DNA of 64,000 nt from positions 372,001 to 436,000 of the forward strand of contig JAULJL010000003.1 in NCBI GenBank assembly GCA_030761205.1. Direction: 5' to 3'. A program made the position numbers and the translations under genes. Source of the stretch: Fremontodendron californicum (taxonomy: Eukaryota > Streptophyta > Magnoliopsida > Malvales > Malvaceae). This document shows positions 15,101-27,423 of this stretch, piece by piece (position 1 is the stretch's first letter; each line of letters starts with the position of its first letter). A model generated the notes under the pieces. It made no database searches, had not been told where the DNA came from, and was given only the letters and a program-made list of their open reading frames with translations.

Positions 15101-15615
15101 CTCCTTCCATCTCTGACACTCAGACTATCATTCTTAGTTGCCACTGGAGGAGATTGAGAAAAAAACATTTTGGAAGGAGGGACAAAAGCAGAGGTTGATC
15201 TGATACCGTTGAAATTCATACATGTAGAGATTATATTTATATTCCAAGGTAGTGCATAAGTTAAGTGGTTGGGTGGCAAAGCAAATGTAGAGGCATTGTG
15301 AAGGGTTGTGAAAAGATTCAAGTGTTGACCACGTTTTGGATAGCTAGGCATGAGCCTTGAAGGTGGTCTGAGTTTTTTAAATTTAGGGTGAGATGGTATG
15401 GAAGAAATAAACTCAACTGCCTTGAGCTGAAATTGAAACACCAATGCCACAATCAGTTTATAAATCAGCAAATCAAATTTATGATGCATCCTTTTAACTA
15501 TTTACTAACATGTCTCTATCTTATTTAATTAAACAGCTAAACATGACTATAATTGATTTATTGTCAATTGTGAATTATGAAGGAAAGTAAGAAATTTCAC
15601 CAAAACGCAATAGAC

Positions 15616-15655
<40 letters not shown>

Positions 15656-15920
15656 AGTTTGAAAATGAATTGAAGTCTATAGCTTTATCAATGAACAAAC
15701 AAACTCTATCACTGTAGTTGATAAAAGTGCATAATATCGTAGAAACTAAGACAAAAGAGATATATGTAATAAAAAGAAAAGACCTAATTTTAAGTAATCT
15801 CAAAAAAAAAAAACAAAAAAAAAAACAAATGAGAAAATGAACCTTGGACATCAACGACGGGTGAAGACGCAGTGCTGCACAATTAGTAGTAGTAGGAGAA
15901 GACAACAAGCACCTTTGCAT
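3178..15920 (-). CDS. TOP1: DNA topoisomerase I, bacterial type IA, organelle-targeted
   Basis: Type IA topoisomerase that relaxes negatively supercoiled DNA through a tyrosyl-DNA intermediate. The plant relative (Arabidopsis AT4G31210, from memory) is thought to act in mitochondria and/or plastids. I assembled 22 exons: 15843-15920, 14713-15426, 14111-14520, 13046-13700, 12445-12531, 11683-11729, 11162-11271, 10925-11025, 10591-10683, 9440-9523, 9046-9129, 8607-8675, 7295-7354, 6939-7010, 6500-6607, 6323-6399, 4997-5080, 4608-4719, 4380-4469, 3875-3940, 3695-3790, 3178-3291. They sum to 3411 bp with all phases agreeing (1136 aa). Visible features are a Ser/Thr-rich presequence-like N-terminus, a low-complexity Lys/Ser linker, a TOPRIM domain from about residue 331 with DPDREGEA near 410, the catalytic Tyr near 641 in LITYSRTDG, a CPSC...C...C zinc-ribbon motif around 948-976, and repeated GPYGYYVQLG-like C-terminal modules ending in basic residues. 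The least certain junction is 14520/14713. The start is the first ATG in frame with exon 2. Confidence 0.93.
6717..6915. mobile_element. Small TIR element (MITE-like) in TOP1 intron
   Basis: This 199-bp insert lies in an intron of the topoisomerase gene. Its ends are imperfect inverted repeats: ctatgttgctccga on the left, and a right end whose reverse complement reads ctatgttactcggac. The hexamer atgcta lies just outside both ends (6710-6715 and 6917-6922), a possible target duplication. The interior is rich in gtccgacac and cccgtgt words. A related, opposite-oriented copy lies at 22578-22732. The superfamily is not assigned. Confidence 0.6.
8120..8420 (+). pseudogene. Relic of a Ty3/gypsy RNase H domain in TOP1 intron
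   Basis: Translating the plus strand in changing frames gives an RNase H-like block (TNNVAEYEACTTGLKLAL near 8130-8200). This is followed by a frame change and a stretch ending DKNRNADAL (near 8358-8380), both typical of retroelement RNase H. Frames are broken and no other retroelement domain is nearby, so this is an old fragment left in the intron. It is antisense to the host gene. Confidence 0.65.
15618..15651. repeat. (TA)n microsatellite
   Basis: An uninterrupted TA dinucleotide run lies in the first intron of the topoisomerase gene. It is likely length-polymorphic. Confidence 0.9.
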
Positions 15921-16200
15921 TTCCCTTTGAATCCTTTGACGCAAACTAAGATTGGGGTTTGGAGGAGAAACAAAGAGAAAGCTTAAAAGGGTTTTAGGGA
16001 TATGTTTTTTATATACCGTCCGTACCGGTGTATTTATTTCTTTATTTATGACAATATGATATTATTAGGAGGATTATTAATTTTATTGACAAAAGGAATG
16101 GGATATGGGTCGGGTCAGTTGGATCCGTAACACAAAAGCCCAAGAATAGGAAGGAACGGGAATCCCCATTTGACAAATTCTAGTTCTAGTATATATAATA
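15921..16200. promoter_or_regulatory. Shared intergenic promoter of divergent TOP1 and SURP/CID genes
   Basis: The topoisomerase start codon (15920, minus) and the first untranslated exon of the SURP/CID gene (plus, ending at 16295) are only a few hundred bases apart. This interval must hold both promoters. It contains an AT-rich core with tatatatac-like words near 16008 and 16190. No individual transcription start can be fixed from sequence alone. Confidence 0.55.
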
Positions 16201-16876
16201 GTCTCTTAAAAAAGGGTGTGGGAATTGTTGTTTGAATCAAAACTTGAAAAGGGAATTTAGGTCTCTGCCTCTCTACTCTCATCCACCATCGACCAGGTAA
16301 CAACGAAAGAAGCGATATATTTCTTTCATTTGTCATTGGATTATTATTATTATTTCAAACTAGATTGCTTTACGAGTTTCAGTTTGAGTAAATTACCACA
16401 TACATACTGCTGAGGAAGAAAATTCTCAAGCCAGCTAGAGAAGTGTTTAAGCACTAGGGTTTCTACTTTCCACAACCTTTGTTTCGGATCAGTATTTGGT
16501 ACTTGCAAATTGCAATGCAAATGCAATTGACATATTTTTTGCTTTTTTATCCCTTTCTCTTCTAGTTGTATTTTATAAGATTCTGATGTAGCTATTTAGT
16601 AGAACAAATACTGCATTGTGTTAAAAGTGTGAAAGGCTGCAACTTTATTTTCTAAGCACTTGCCTCTTATTATTCCCTGCAACTCAAAGCCAAGCCATAC
16701 TAATGTGTGCTAATCTTACAGCTGCATATTAAAAGAAAACACAAAATTAAAATGCCTCTAAATAATGATGAATGGAACCTGTTTCCTTTTCTTGTAGCAG
16801 GCGTTCCAAAGCCCAAAAATATTTTCTTCTTTTTCGTGACAGCCATTTGCATTATCATCCTTCCTCCAACAACCTT

Positions 16877-19800
16877 ATGGATCGACCACCTCACAGTTAT
16901 GCAGCTGCTGCATCTGCCATGGCCTATTCCCAACAGCAGCGACAAGCAGCCAATATTCAACAGCAATTTGGATTTCTTCATCCGCAACATCAACAGTTCC
17001 CTACAACGGTGCATGCTCCTCCTTTCCTATCTCCACATCCTTCTCAATTCCCTTACCATCCCCACATGCAAGTACAACAGCAACCACAACTCCACCCTCA
17101 ACTTCTTCATCTTCAGCAGCAACCACCGCCTACTTTCCCTTCACATTTGCCTCCTCACCTTGTTTCTTCACCTTTCCATGGCCTTTATGATTCTCCTCCA
17201 CCTCTTGCTGCTCCCCCATCTGATCCTGAGCTCCAAAAGCGTATTGACAAGCTTGTGGAATATGCAACTAAGAATGGTCCTGAATTTGAAGCCATGATCC
17301 GTGAAAAGCAGCAAGATAATCCTGATTACAATTTCCTCTTTGGTGGAGAGGGGAATGGTTACTATAGGTACAAGCTTTGGTTATCTACACGTCCCCCAGG
17401 TGGACCCTACCCATCATTTCCACCGTCTTCCATACCTATGATGCATCCTCCCCCAAATCCTGTCATGAATCCTTCTTCTCTGAATGCACCTCCAATGGGC
17501 GCCACCGCTGCTGCTGCTGGGGCTATGGCTGCTCCTCAACTACACCAACCTGCTTTTCCTCCATTTTATGATCAGCAGCATCACTATCAGCATCCTCAGC
17601 CTTTTGTTGCTCATGGCCGGCCAGAGTATGATCAGTCCTTCAAAGGCCTTTCTGGTCCACTCCCCTCTGATGTTGCAATGGAGCTTACTAACGTGCTTAA
17701 CAATCTAAATGGTACCAAAGAGTCAATCAAAAGTGCCAAGATATGGTTCATGCAGAGGTCTCCATTTGCACCGGCTTTGGCTGAGGCACTTAGAGATAGG
17801 GTATTTGCTTTGGATGATTCAGAGAGGCAATTGCACGTGATTTATCTTGCCAATGACATTCTTTTTGACAGGTACTTTTCTTTGGCATATGGTTGCTGTT
17901 GTTTAGTTTGCGATGGCTTCTTAGACATATTCTGTAATGGCTCCTTGTCTAGTTGTTTGCAAATGATCTATGCATCATAAAACATTTGTTCTCTTTTTCT
18001 TTGTACCTGATCTCTTGATACCATAGATCTCTTTTTTCCTCTTCTTGTTATTGCATTAGATTTTTTTTTTTTTTTTGGTACCTTTCAAATGTTGATCCTT
18101 ATTCATGTGATGTAATTAATTAAAAAATTATCGTTGAACTGTGATATTTTAGAATTAAAGTTCTAGGTCTAGATTACTTCTCTATATATTTTAAAACTTG
18201 ATTATCTGACCTTGTGGTTCTTACCTCTCAGACATGGGGCATGTGTCTTCCCATCTTGTTTAGCAGTTAGTCTTACTGGTGATTTGTATACATGTGATTG
18301 TTAGGTCGGATCAGATGTTGGTGAACCCGTGAATGATTCAAATTGGATTAATTCAGTTCTTCAAGAGTCAATGTTAAGTTATTGTATCATTGATGGACAA
18401 GAATAACTCAAAAGCAAGTAATTTGCATTTGCCAGTCTCTGGAAAAAATCTTGAGTACTGTTTTTTTTTTTTTTTTTTGGTTGGCCATGTTATCAATTGT
18501 TTTCACATATTATTAATCATCCACTCATTTTTAATTGGACATTTTCTTGTGATTTTAGTTATCCAGTTTTATTAGATTGATCGAGTCAGAAGGTTCAGAA
18601 TCATGCATAATCCTCCCTATTAACATCAATTATGTAATTGATAAGTAAAATAACTTTGTGATATCTGAATGGCTGAAACATGCATCTATATAGTGTTTGG
18701 TAATTTGTTGACTTGCATGATATTCTAGGTCACATACTAATACAATTTATCTAAGAAATCAACTTAAATCAGCCTTCCTCTTTAGAACATAGGCTTACAT
18801 TACTTCTATTATATCTGTCAATCACTTTGGGACCCAGAGTGTATTCTCTCCAAAAGTCGTAGGTTCTTCCTAGGCCCTAGCATGGCGTGGTTGCTCTTCT
18901 TGTTGTTTGACCTGGTGTTGATGCTGTGGTTGTTCCTTCAGATCCTCCTTGACATTTCTCTTCAATATTTGCAGTTTGCAGAGGAGGGTTAACCCTAGTG
19001 ACCTAGATAATCAAGCCCTTGCATTTAAACCTGTGTTAGGTTCGATGCTTGCAAGAATATACCACAATCCTCAAAACGAGGAAAACCAGTCACGTTTACA
19101 GAAAATTTTGCAGTTTTGGGCATCCAAGGAAGTTTACGATCAAGATGCGGTATATGCACTTGAGGGTGAGATGATGAGTGGACCACCAACTAATTCTTTT
19201 CCTGGGCCTCCAAAAGAGTTATCTGTTGATTCAGTGGAGTCCTCAACACCTGCAGGTAGCTTCTTCTATTTAAATAAAGGACTTGGGCTTTTCGAAATGT
19301 GCCATTTCATGTATCTCTAATTTCCCTTTCATTTTTTATTTCTTAAAATTTTACTGTGCAGGAATATTACAGGAGACAGCACACAATAATATCTCTCTAT
19401 GGCAGCCTGACAAACAAAGTTCTATTCCAAGTGTACTGGACCAAGAGCTCCCTGATAAACAAGGGGCCCATGCCTTGCTACCATCGCTGGCAAACCAGCA
19501 ATTTCTTCCAAATTCGGTCCCTACTGGGGCTTTTCCAGGGTCTGTGCCCTTAAATTCTAATCTTCAGTCATCTAGCCAACAATCAGCAAATATTGGTGAA
19601 AAGTTGCCCCCATACCCACTTTTCCCACCTGGTCTTATTCCTGGAATGGTCAGAAAAATGCAAATTGGGAGTGGGGTGCCTTACTCTCCCTTGAGTCCTT
19701 TGGATATCCCAACAGTTATACCTCCATCCAATGTATCACCATCAGAAATTCTTGAGAGGGTATCAAAGTTTTTCAAAGAGATTGGAGAGGTTAACCCTTC

Positions 19801-20104
19801 CGAAGGATCCTTGAAATCTTATTTAAGAGATGAAGATAATGAGTATCAGATAGAACCTCCCATTCGTAAGGGAGGAGCTTGCATCCCTCCACCCCCATAT
19901 TTGCAGGTAGACCCAGATTCAGGAACCTATGCTGACGGAAGTGCAGAGCAGAAACCAGGATCCTGTGGCTTAGGAAGATTAGGACTTGGAGCAACAGCTA
20001 ATCCCAATGAGGCAAGTCAATATGATGATGTTTATACATCTTATAGAAAACAGAGAAGCACCTCATACCATTCATCCATGAGTGCACGAGCTGCTACAAG
20101 GTAA
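16877..20104 (+). CDS. SURP (SWAP) + CID domain RNA-processing protein, CHERP-like
   Basis: Coding exons 16877-17871, 18975-19255 and 19362-20104 join in phase (2019 bp, 672 aa). A leader intron (16296-16800) separates an untranslated first exon from the exon holding the ATG. The N-terminus is rich in Gln, Pro and His. A SURP module lies at about residues 115-165 (QKRIDKLVEYATKNGPEFE) and a CID domain (RNA polymerase II CTD-interacting) at about 257-395, split by the 1.1-kb intron. Pro-rich sequence and a Ser/Thr-Arg C-terminus follow. SURP plus CID without an RRM is the CHERP/SWAP arrangement, implying a nuclear role in pre-mRNA splicing or 3'-end coupling. From memory the Arabidopsis relative is AT4G31200. 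The start was chosen because MDRPP begins the homologous-looking Q-rich region; an upstream in-frame ATG at 16772 lies in the leader intron. Confidence 0.88.
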
Positions 20105-22128
20105 AGCCTGTCAAATATATCATTGGATGATCCATACAGGATGGAATCAAAGAGTACTTCAATAGCTCCTTTCTTCTGCATTTATTTATTATAATTATTA
20201 TTAACTTTCTGCACATAAGCAGGGAGGAACCCAAGAAAAAGCTTCAACAGTAGATATGTCATTTGCACAAACATTGATAAACAAATATTCCGATGAGCAC
20301 TCTCTATCTGCAGTTAAGCTCTAAATTTATACGATTGCCGTCAATACAGATTTCACAATTAAAATTTACTAAGGTGAGAATTCCAAAAGATACTAGATGG
20401 AAAGTCAGGTAATAGAGAAAATGGTGATTTTAACTACCTGAAAGAATCGATATAGGTTGATATCGTATTGACATCAATTTTACATGCCTGTTCACGTTCT
20501 GCCATGGACACGCTGGGCTCCTGAAATTATCTGCTCGCCTAAAGGATAAGAAATGGTTCCACAAGTTCCAATCAATTGAATCACGCAAATGAAAAGAGAT
20601 TTTGCTTTCATTAAGAAAATTACCATAAATAAGTTCCAAGAGTAATATAAGAATAAAACAATGGGGAGAATCCTAAGCTTAAAGATCACACAAGCAGGGC
20701 AAACAGAGAGAGAGAGCAACAATGTAAAAGCCAAGAAAGAAAAGAAAAGACCATTAATGCCATTATTATGTCATGCAGGTCCTGATGTGGTTGTTGTTGT
20801 TGTGCTGCTGCATTGATGAAGTTGTGAACCAATCGAAAGTGATAGTACAAAGATTGAGGCGATTGCAGGGGATACAAGCAAAGAAAAAACATTAAATAAA
20901 AGCGATTTAAAAGGTGATTATTTCAATCCACTGAACCTTTTCTTTCTCAATCTTTGTACTATCTATCACCTTCGATTGATTCACAACGTCATCCATGCAG
21001 CAGCAGAGCACAACAACCACCACATTTTCTTAGACTTTCATTTCTACTTTTAGTTAACATTCTCATTCATCTTAAACAACGGAACTGAGCTTGCATTTTT
21101 CCCCCTCCCCTCCCCTCAAATGGAATGGAATGGAAGTCAACAACAGGCAACAGCTGCATTGTTCGCAGTTGCAGTTGCAGCTGTCCGTCCGGTTACTCGG
21201 GTACTCACAAGTTCAGATTCCAGTTTACTACAAAGAAATGTAAGCCAAAATTGTAACACGTAACGTAACGTAAGAGATAAAACCCAATCCTGTCCTGTCC
21301 TGTCCTGTCAGGATGACAATCCGACAGTATTAAATAAATCAACTCCATCAACCATCTGTCACAACTGCTCTTCAATTCCTTCTATTTGTAGACACCACTG
21401 GAAAACCACAAATTAACTGCGAAAGAACCTCATTCAAGCTTTATATACAACATATATATCTTCTATCCCAGTCAGAAAAATAGAGAAAAGAAGACCCAAT
21501 TTCCACGTAAAGCCGTTGTAGCTGGCCGTAAACCACGTAAAATCAATATAGAAATGCGTCAATAATCGCCCTGCTGCTACCTTCCTTGGAAATTCGGTTT
21601 CACCTCTTTTGTCTTAAGAACAGACAAAAACGCACCCCACCAATATATCCTCACAAAAATAACCAGCAAGATGTAATAGCTATTAATACAAATACCATGC
21701 ACTAATCAGCACCAGTGAACATCAGGTGAATAACCAAAAGCAAAAAAAAAAAAAAGTATAAGAATACCAAAATAATAAGACGTAGTTAGATACAATTGAG
21801 AACCTGCATTTAAACAATTATAGAATAACAGATATGGCAGACCCACATATATGTATATAGCTACAGAGATAAACCACATCAATGATTCCCTTACTACTAA
21901 AACTACAACACCACTAGTCCAAGTACAACAACTGACACCAAAATCCAGAAACCAGCTGTCTGAATACTTACCTTCTCCTATTTGGAAAATAAAGGGGGAA
22001 AAAAGTAAAATACTGATACATACATGAATTTATATTTAAACTCTTACTGTTTCTGTTTTTCATTTTCCTTTTCATTTATATCCATCCTCTTTTCCTTCAT
22101 CGTCTGTTCTTCACTCTTCTACTCTGGA
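20105..22128. other. Convergent intergenic region
   Basis: This lies between the 3' ends of the SURP/CID gene (plus) and the kinase gene (minus) and presumably holds both 3' UTRs. It contains the inverted duplication at 20784-21025 and a short cctgt tandem repeat near 21290-21310. I see no supported gene. Confidence 0.6.
20784..21025. repeat. Inverted duplication with about 75-80-bp arms
   Basis: The arm at 20784-20858 and the reverse complement of 20946-21025 match over almost their whole length, sharing gatagtacaaagattgag-type and ctgctgcat blocks. There are a few substitutions and two short indels. The spacer is 87 bp. A transcript across it would form a long imperfect hairpin. The arm contains CAG/CAA-rich sequence but no convincing ORF. 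Confidence 0.75.
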
Positions 22129-25100
22129 TCAGTCGATTGTCATAGGTTGAGTCATGCAACACCTGAAGCGGGCCTTACGAACAGTTGTCAGTATCTCAGT
22201 TTCAGCATTCTCAAGCATCTTCACAATCTGAGTGAAGGGAGGACGGACTTCTGGGTTAGTGTCCCAGCAACGGGTCATGATCTCACTCAGCACAGGGAGA
22301 CAATCATTTGGAATAACTGGCCTTACACCCTTGTTCACCACAGCAAATGCTGCCTGCACTGCGGTCATGTTCTGGAAAGGAAGCAAGCCAGTGATAAGCT
22401 CCCAAAGAACGATTCCAAAACTATACACATCCACTTTTTGCGTATACGGCCTATGTTGTATCATCTCTCTGAAAGAGCAAACACAAGCACAGAATCACTA
22501 CCAACAGAACTACTAACATAAATAAAAAACAAAAATGAATAAACTACTCAACAGATGGACAATTCAGATACCAAGTCCAATGTTACTCGGACTCGGGAAT
22601 GAGTGTCGAACACGGGTATGCTCAATTTTTTCTAATTAGGTTTTTCCATTTATTTGGAAGATCATAACCTCATACTCATGTCTAAATATGTGTCGGATAC
22701 TTCAAGGAAAATGAGGAGTCGGAGTAACATACACCAAGTCAACTGGTCAGCAAATGAATGCAGTTTAATATAAAAGATAATTCAGTGAAAACTAATGATA
22801 AACTAAATGCACCAATGAACACAATTACGTAATTATGAAATGATATATACGATGCAAATCAGTTTCCACTACTCCATTTGATACAAGAAAGCAATTCTAC
22901 TAGACAAATGCAAGTAACATAGCAAGTAGAGAGTAACAAGACGAAGTGAGTAATGTTCTCAACCATTTTCTCTCGCAGTGGGAAATCACTATAGCAGTGC
23001 ATATTAAGTCAAGCACACAAGAAAGAGGAATTAAAAAATACACAATTTCGATGCCTCAACTTGTTCTATTGCCTATGGGTATTAAATATACACGAGTACA
23101 TCATGTCTCCACCTCAAGCTACGAAAGTTAGGCTCAAAACTATTCATGGATAATGACACAACATATATGGAAGAAATAACTTGACATGGCATTCTGCCAT
23201 ATAAGATATCGTTATATCAACTAATGGAACACCTCTTGACTTTACATCAAAGTTTAATAGTGAAACTGTAACTTATCCATTCAAAATAGCATCCTTCACA
23301 CAAGTCAGAACTTAGCCCCTCTACAAAGGCGTCGACAAAATTTCCCACCTACACAATCAACAAGACCAAGGCAAATATAAAAAAGTAATTTGTAGTATCA
23401 TCTTAACATGGAAATACAAAAATCATTTGACGAATCCTAGAAATGTAGTGCACATCATTTTACCTAAAAGAGACCAAAAAATTATGTCTAACAAATTCTA
23501 TGATCTTTTCTCATCTTTCCCAGTTCATATTTTCCGCTCCATCAATGCATCTATAATGCAAAAAAGATATTTCCAATTAAAAGTGTTGCATAACAGCTTG
23601 TTATTATTCTCAGTAGATCTTCGACCATGCTACACCTACCATTTCTATTCTCAAACACTCTACAAATACACATTTAATTGGGAAAACAACCATAATTTTG
23701 GTAAAAACTCGTGCTCACAATTTCCAGTTTTACATACGAGTGTGTTCGGAGGGATTGGATTTCGAGAAAGCATTTTAAATGCTCAAAAAGAATTACATCA
23801 TGTGGGTAAAAGATCACAGAATTCTAGAGATCCAAATACCTGCTTCAAAACAAAGCCTAGAAAGGTGTTATTTCAAAATATTTTCTTCCTTCAACTAAAA
23901 AACAAGATGCTAAAAAAGAGAAAAAGGAGAGAGAAACTCTCATATACTCGAACTTTGTCACCAAAGTTAATTTTTGGTCAGCGATCTCATTGCTTCATGG
24001 CCATTGATGTCTTCTCCAACTTCTAGCTACATCAACAAGACCTAATTTTATATTTCTCACTTGCCATTCCTCTTTCTCTCTCCTCTCCTCCTTCTGGTGA
24101 GATTTTCCCCCTTCCTACACTTCAAGATGCCATTTCTGTTGCCAGTAAAGAACTAGTGATGGTAGCCACTTTTTTTTTCTTCTACTCAAATACCTCTATA
24201 ATTGTGCTTCAAGATTGATTCTTTTCCAGCACATTTTTGAGAAGAAAAAAAAAACATACTTGAAGTTATTGGGAGGATGGTTGGTGATGATTCTGAGATT
24301 GTGAGAGAGATATGGCAATGTTCTGTTTAAGTTGGATAACCCACGGACAATATTCCAAGTTGTGGAATAGTTGACCAAACTGCATATTCTCAATTGCTGC
24401 CTTTTGAATTGCTTCATTTTAAAATGCTGTAGAAATTGTCAAATGCTCTATCCAAATATAACCTAAGAGACTTTTTTCAGTTTAAAGCTAGGAAATTTCT
24501 TGGTAAATCAGACAAGCATCCAACCTCCCTATTTGTGCAGACTTTAGAGTAGGCCATTACTAAGTGCATTGAACCACTTTATTCAAACTCCCTCATTGTA
24601 ACCCCTTGCTTCAACTCAACTTAGGCCATTATTAAGTACATTGATTCAGTTATTTGTCTTCATCCCTTGCTTCAACATAACACAACAAAAATAATAACCT
24701 CCCAACTTTAAACTAAAAACAAAATACAACTCTTAACCCATCTGTTTGTCTACATCAAAATTACTCCGTATATAATCATGTAAAGGCTGCAAACAATATT
24801 AAAGTTGATAAGAGAGGAAAAATGAAGCCTCGGGCTTGAAAAAAAATAGTGAGAGATCTTTTGGCCCTCATAAACTGGGTTTGTTCCTGTGCATGTGACA
24901 GGTAGATTCCAATGCTTGGCAATTAGCCTCTTTAGAAGTATCATTTAAATTTAGAGAGACAAGTCATAAGTACTGTCTGTCAGTCCAACCTCGGTGCTGT
25001 GCAATAAGATGTTGCAAACAATAACGTATAAATTCAAAATAATCTTCAGGGAGCTTTTGCAACTCCTCTCTTGTGCTGCCACAGCCAATATAGTTTAGGT

Positions 25101-27423
25101 TCTACTGCCAAAAACTAATCATTGAGCCATCTGGAAGCCTTGGTCACTATTCTTAATTAATAGTTATATGGTTAAATTAAACTAGAAACAAATTAATGGG
25201 TGTGTATGACAGCATACAGCGATGAGGAGAGCAAGGCATAAACCAAATAAAAAAGGGATCACTTCATACGTGTGAATCCCAAGTAAATCATGAAATCAAA
25301 AGGAATCCAAGAACAATCAAAACGAATAACTTTAAATACACCAAACAGAAAGTACAAGTATAATGGGTGAAAGAATACTAGATTCTTATGAAAAACTCTC
25401 AATATTTGACATTCAAAATGCACCCAACCATGAAATAGAAACCAGATCTCAAGATAGAAGACCTATTTGCTCAGCCACCATAGCTGGAACAAAAACAAGC
25501 ACCCAAAAATATGGAGAAAGGACATGATGTACTGTAAATTGTGGCAGTGGATGAAAAACAAGCTAGGCACAATCTCTGTCTTGCTTGAAAACACGACATC
25601 AACTTAGCATATTACGATCCTATCACATTTAAATCTCAAATGTTCAAAATTTTATAAGAACACTCACCCTTCCAAACTAATCTAAGGACGTAAATGAATG
25701 AATGCTTGATAAGTACTTTATTTATCAAGTATCCCTTTAATAGTTGTTACATCTTCTTTATTTTGCTTCAAGAAGAAGCCTAATTCACTTTAAGTTGCAA
25801 AACGTCCAGATAACTCACACCTATGTTAGAGAGAGAAAAAGAGAGAGAGACCTCAAAAATCCAATCTCTGAGATGATACAAACATTCCCCAGTAATCAAC
25901 TCAAACTTTCTTCTGGGTAAGCAACAATTATGTAAATGTTTTAAATAATTTGAAATTATTTAAACCTTACAATGTTCCAACCAAAAATAGAGAACTCAAA
26001 AATTCTAAATCAAATCACATCCACGATGACAGTGCCTTCTTCAAATTATGAAACAAAAGCATCATCCATTTTCGAAGGAAGCTGCTAGTCAGCAAAACGA
26101 AGTTAAAGAACTATATAATCAAATTCGGAATTCAGATAAAGATGTAAAAGAAGTTTTATTTTAGACAACGATTTCAAAAAGAAAACTCAAATATATAATT
26201 AAAAGCTCAGAAGATGAAAACAGAGAATAGCAGAACCTTACACAGCAGGGCTTACTCCCTAACATAATTCACAACTGGAGAATATCGAAGATAATCTACA
26301 AACAGATAAAGCTAATTAAACAAAGAGGAAAGAACTCTAGGCAGAAAGAATGCACAACCTTGAGGGTTTTCTTTTTAAAAAATCCAGAGAGTTCATGCCA
26401 ACTAGCAAGAATCATCAAACAAAGATGAAAAGAACCATCAAATAAAAAAATAGAGGTGTAAGTGTCACATTGTAATAGGGAAGAAACTGTAACAAATAAG
26501 GGTCTAAAGACTTACGGAGCCATCCAACGGTATGTCCCTGTCTCTGGTGTCATGCCCTCAGTCTGCACCTCAATGCGTGCAACACCAAAATCTGCGATCT
26601 TTATCGATTTATCAGCAGCTATTAGAAGGTTATCTGACTTCAAATCCCTGTGAATAAACCCAAGCCCATGCACATAGGCCATCCCTCTTGCAACATCCAA
26701 TGCCTGCTTAACTGCCAATTTCAATGGCACAGCACGATTCTGCCTCCTTGTAAGAAACTGTCGAACTGAGCCTCCCTTTGCATACTCTGTCACAATGCAC
26801 CAAACCATTGGCTTACGACATGCCCCAATAAATCGTACAATATTTGGATGCTTCAGTGTTGCAAGCATCATAACTTCCTGCTGAAACTGCTGCTCCATAA
26901 CTTGTGCCTTCTCTGGGCTATTCTCTGGCCTTTCCAATATCTTAATCGCAACATCCTCACCATTATAAGTACCTCTGTATAACTTCCCAAAAGCTCCTTG
27001 AGCAAAAGCTGTACCCATATTAAGTTTTCTTAAATCAATAGTCCACTCATCATAATTCTGCAATCCCTTAGTTGGATACCTACTATCCATCAATGCTTGT
27101 GCTAATGCATCATCATTAAGTGCATGGCCAACATTACCAAGACGAAACACACTCTGCCCCATAGAGACAGAGTAATTGTGGTGGTTCACAGGCTTTAGAC
27201 CAGGGTGGCTTAAAATGTGGGTTAGAGAATCATTAGAGCCCACACTACTGTTGTCGACTGACATGGACACAGACCCACCGGCATTACTCGTCTGTAAACT
27301 ATCAATAGACATGTTTGTGCCCTCACCGAGTTTTTGGTAAAACCCTTGAGTAAAATCATAGTAATTGTTGTCATTGTTGTTGGTTCCTCCAATAAGTCCA
27401 GTAAATTTAGGCCCCTCGACCAT
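22129..27423 (-). CDS. Raf-like (MAPKKK-type) serine/threonine protein kinase
   Basis: Two coding exons, 26516-27423 and 22129-22468, join in phase inside the activation segment (...WMAP|EMI...) to give 1248 bp, 415 aa. An approximately 140-residue Ser/Asn-rich N-terminal region precedes a complete kinase domain. Visible motifs are the Gly-rich loop GAFGKLYRG (about 143-151), VAIK with Lys161, HRDLKSDN (258-265), IADFG (276-280), GTYRWMAPE, and the C-terminal FRCCMTQPM motif. This matches the Raf-like C-type plant kinases such as Arabidopsis AT4G31170/AT2G24360 (from memory). These are cytosolic signalling kinases, but the pathway cannot be read from sequence. The ATG at 27423 starts MVEGPKFTG, and an intron in the 5' UTR is likely (acceptor near 27468). 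The 4.05-kb intron contains a MITE-like insert at 22578-22732 and otherwise no gene. Confidence 0.93.
22578..22732. mobile_element. Small TIR element (MITE-like) in kinase intron
   Basis: This 155-bp insert is bounded by inverted ends (atgttactcggactc on the left; the right end reverse-complements to atgttactccgactcc) and flanked by a perfect direct repeat accaagtc at 22570-22577 and 22733-22740. It is related to the element at 6717-6915 in opposite orientation. An 8-bp duplication fits hAT or Mutator-type MITEs. Confidence 0.7.

Noticed and set aside
14726..15157. Plus-strand 143-codon ORF
   Set aside because: It is antisense to the low-complexity second exon of the topoisomerase gene, and its repeats simply mirror that exon.
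23427..24026. Plus-strand 199-codon ORF in the kinase intron
   Set aside because: It has no recognisable domain, unusual composition, no splice or promoter context, and lies antisense in a 4-kb intron. It is probably chance.
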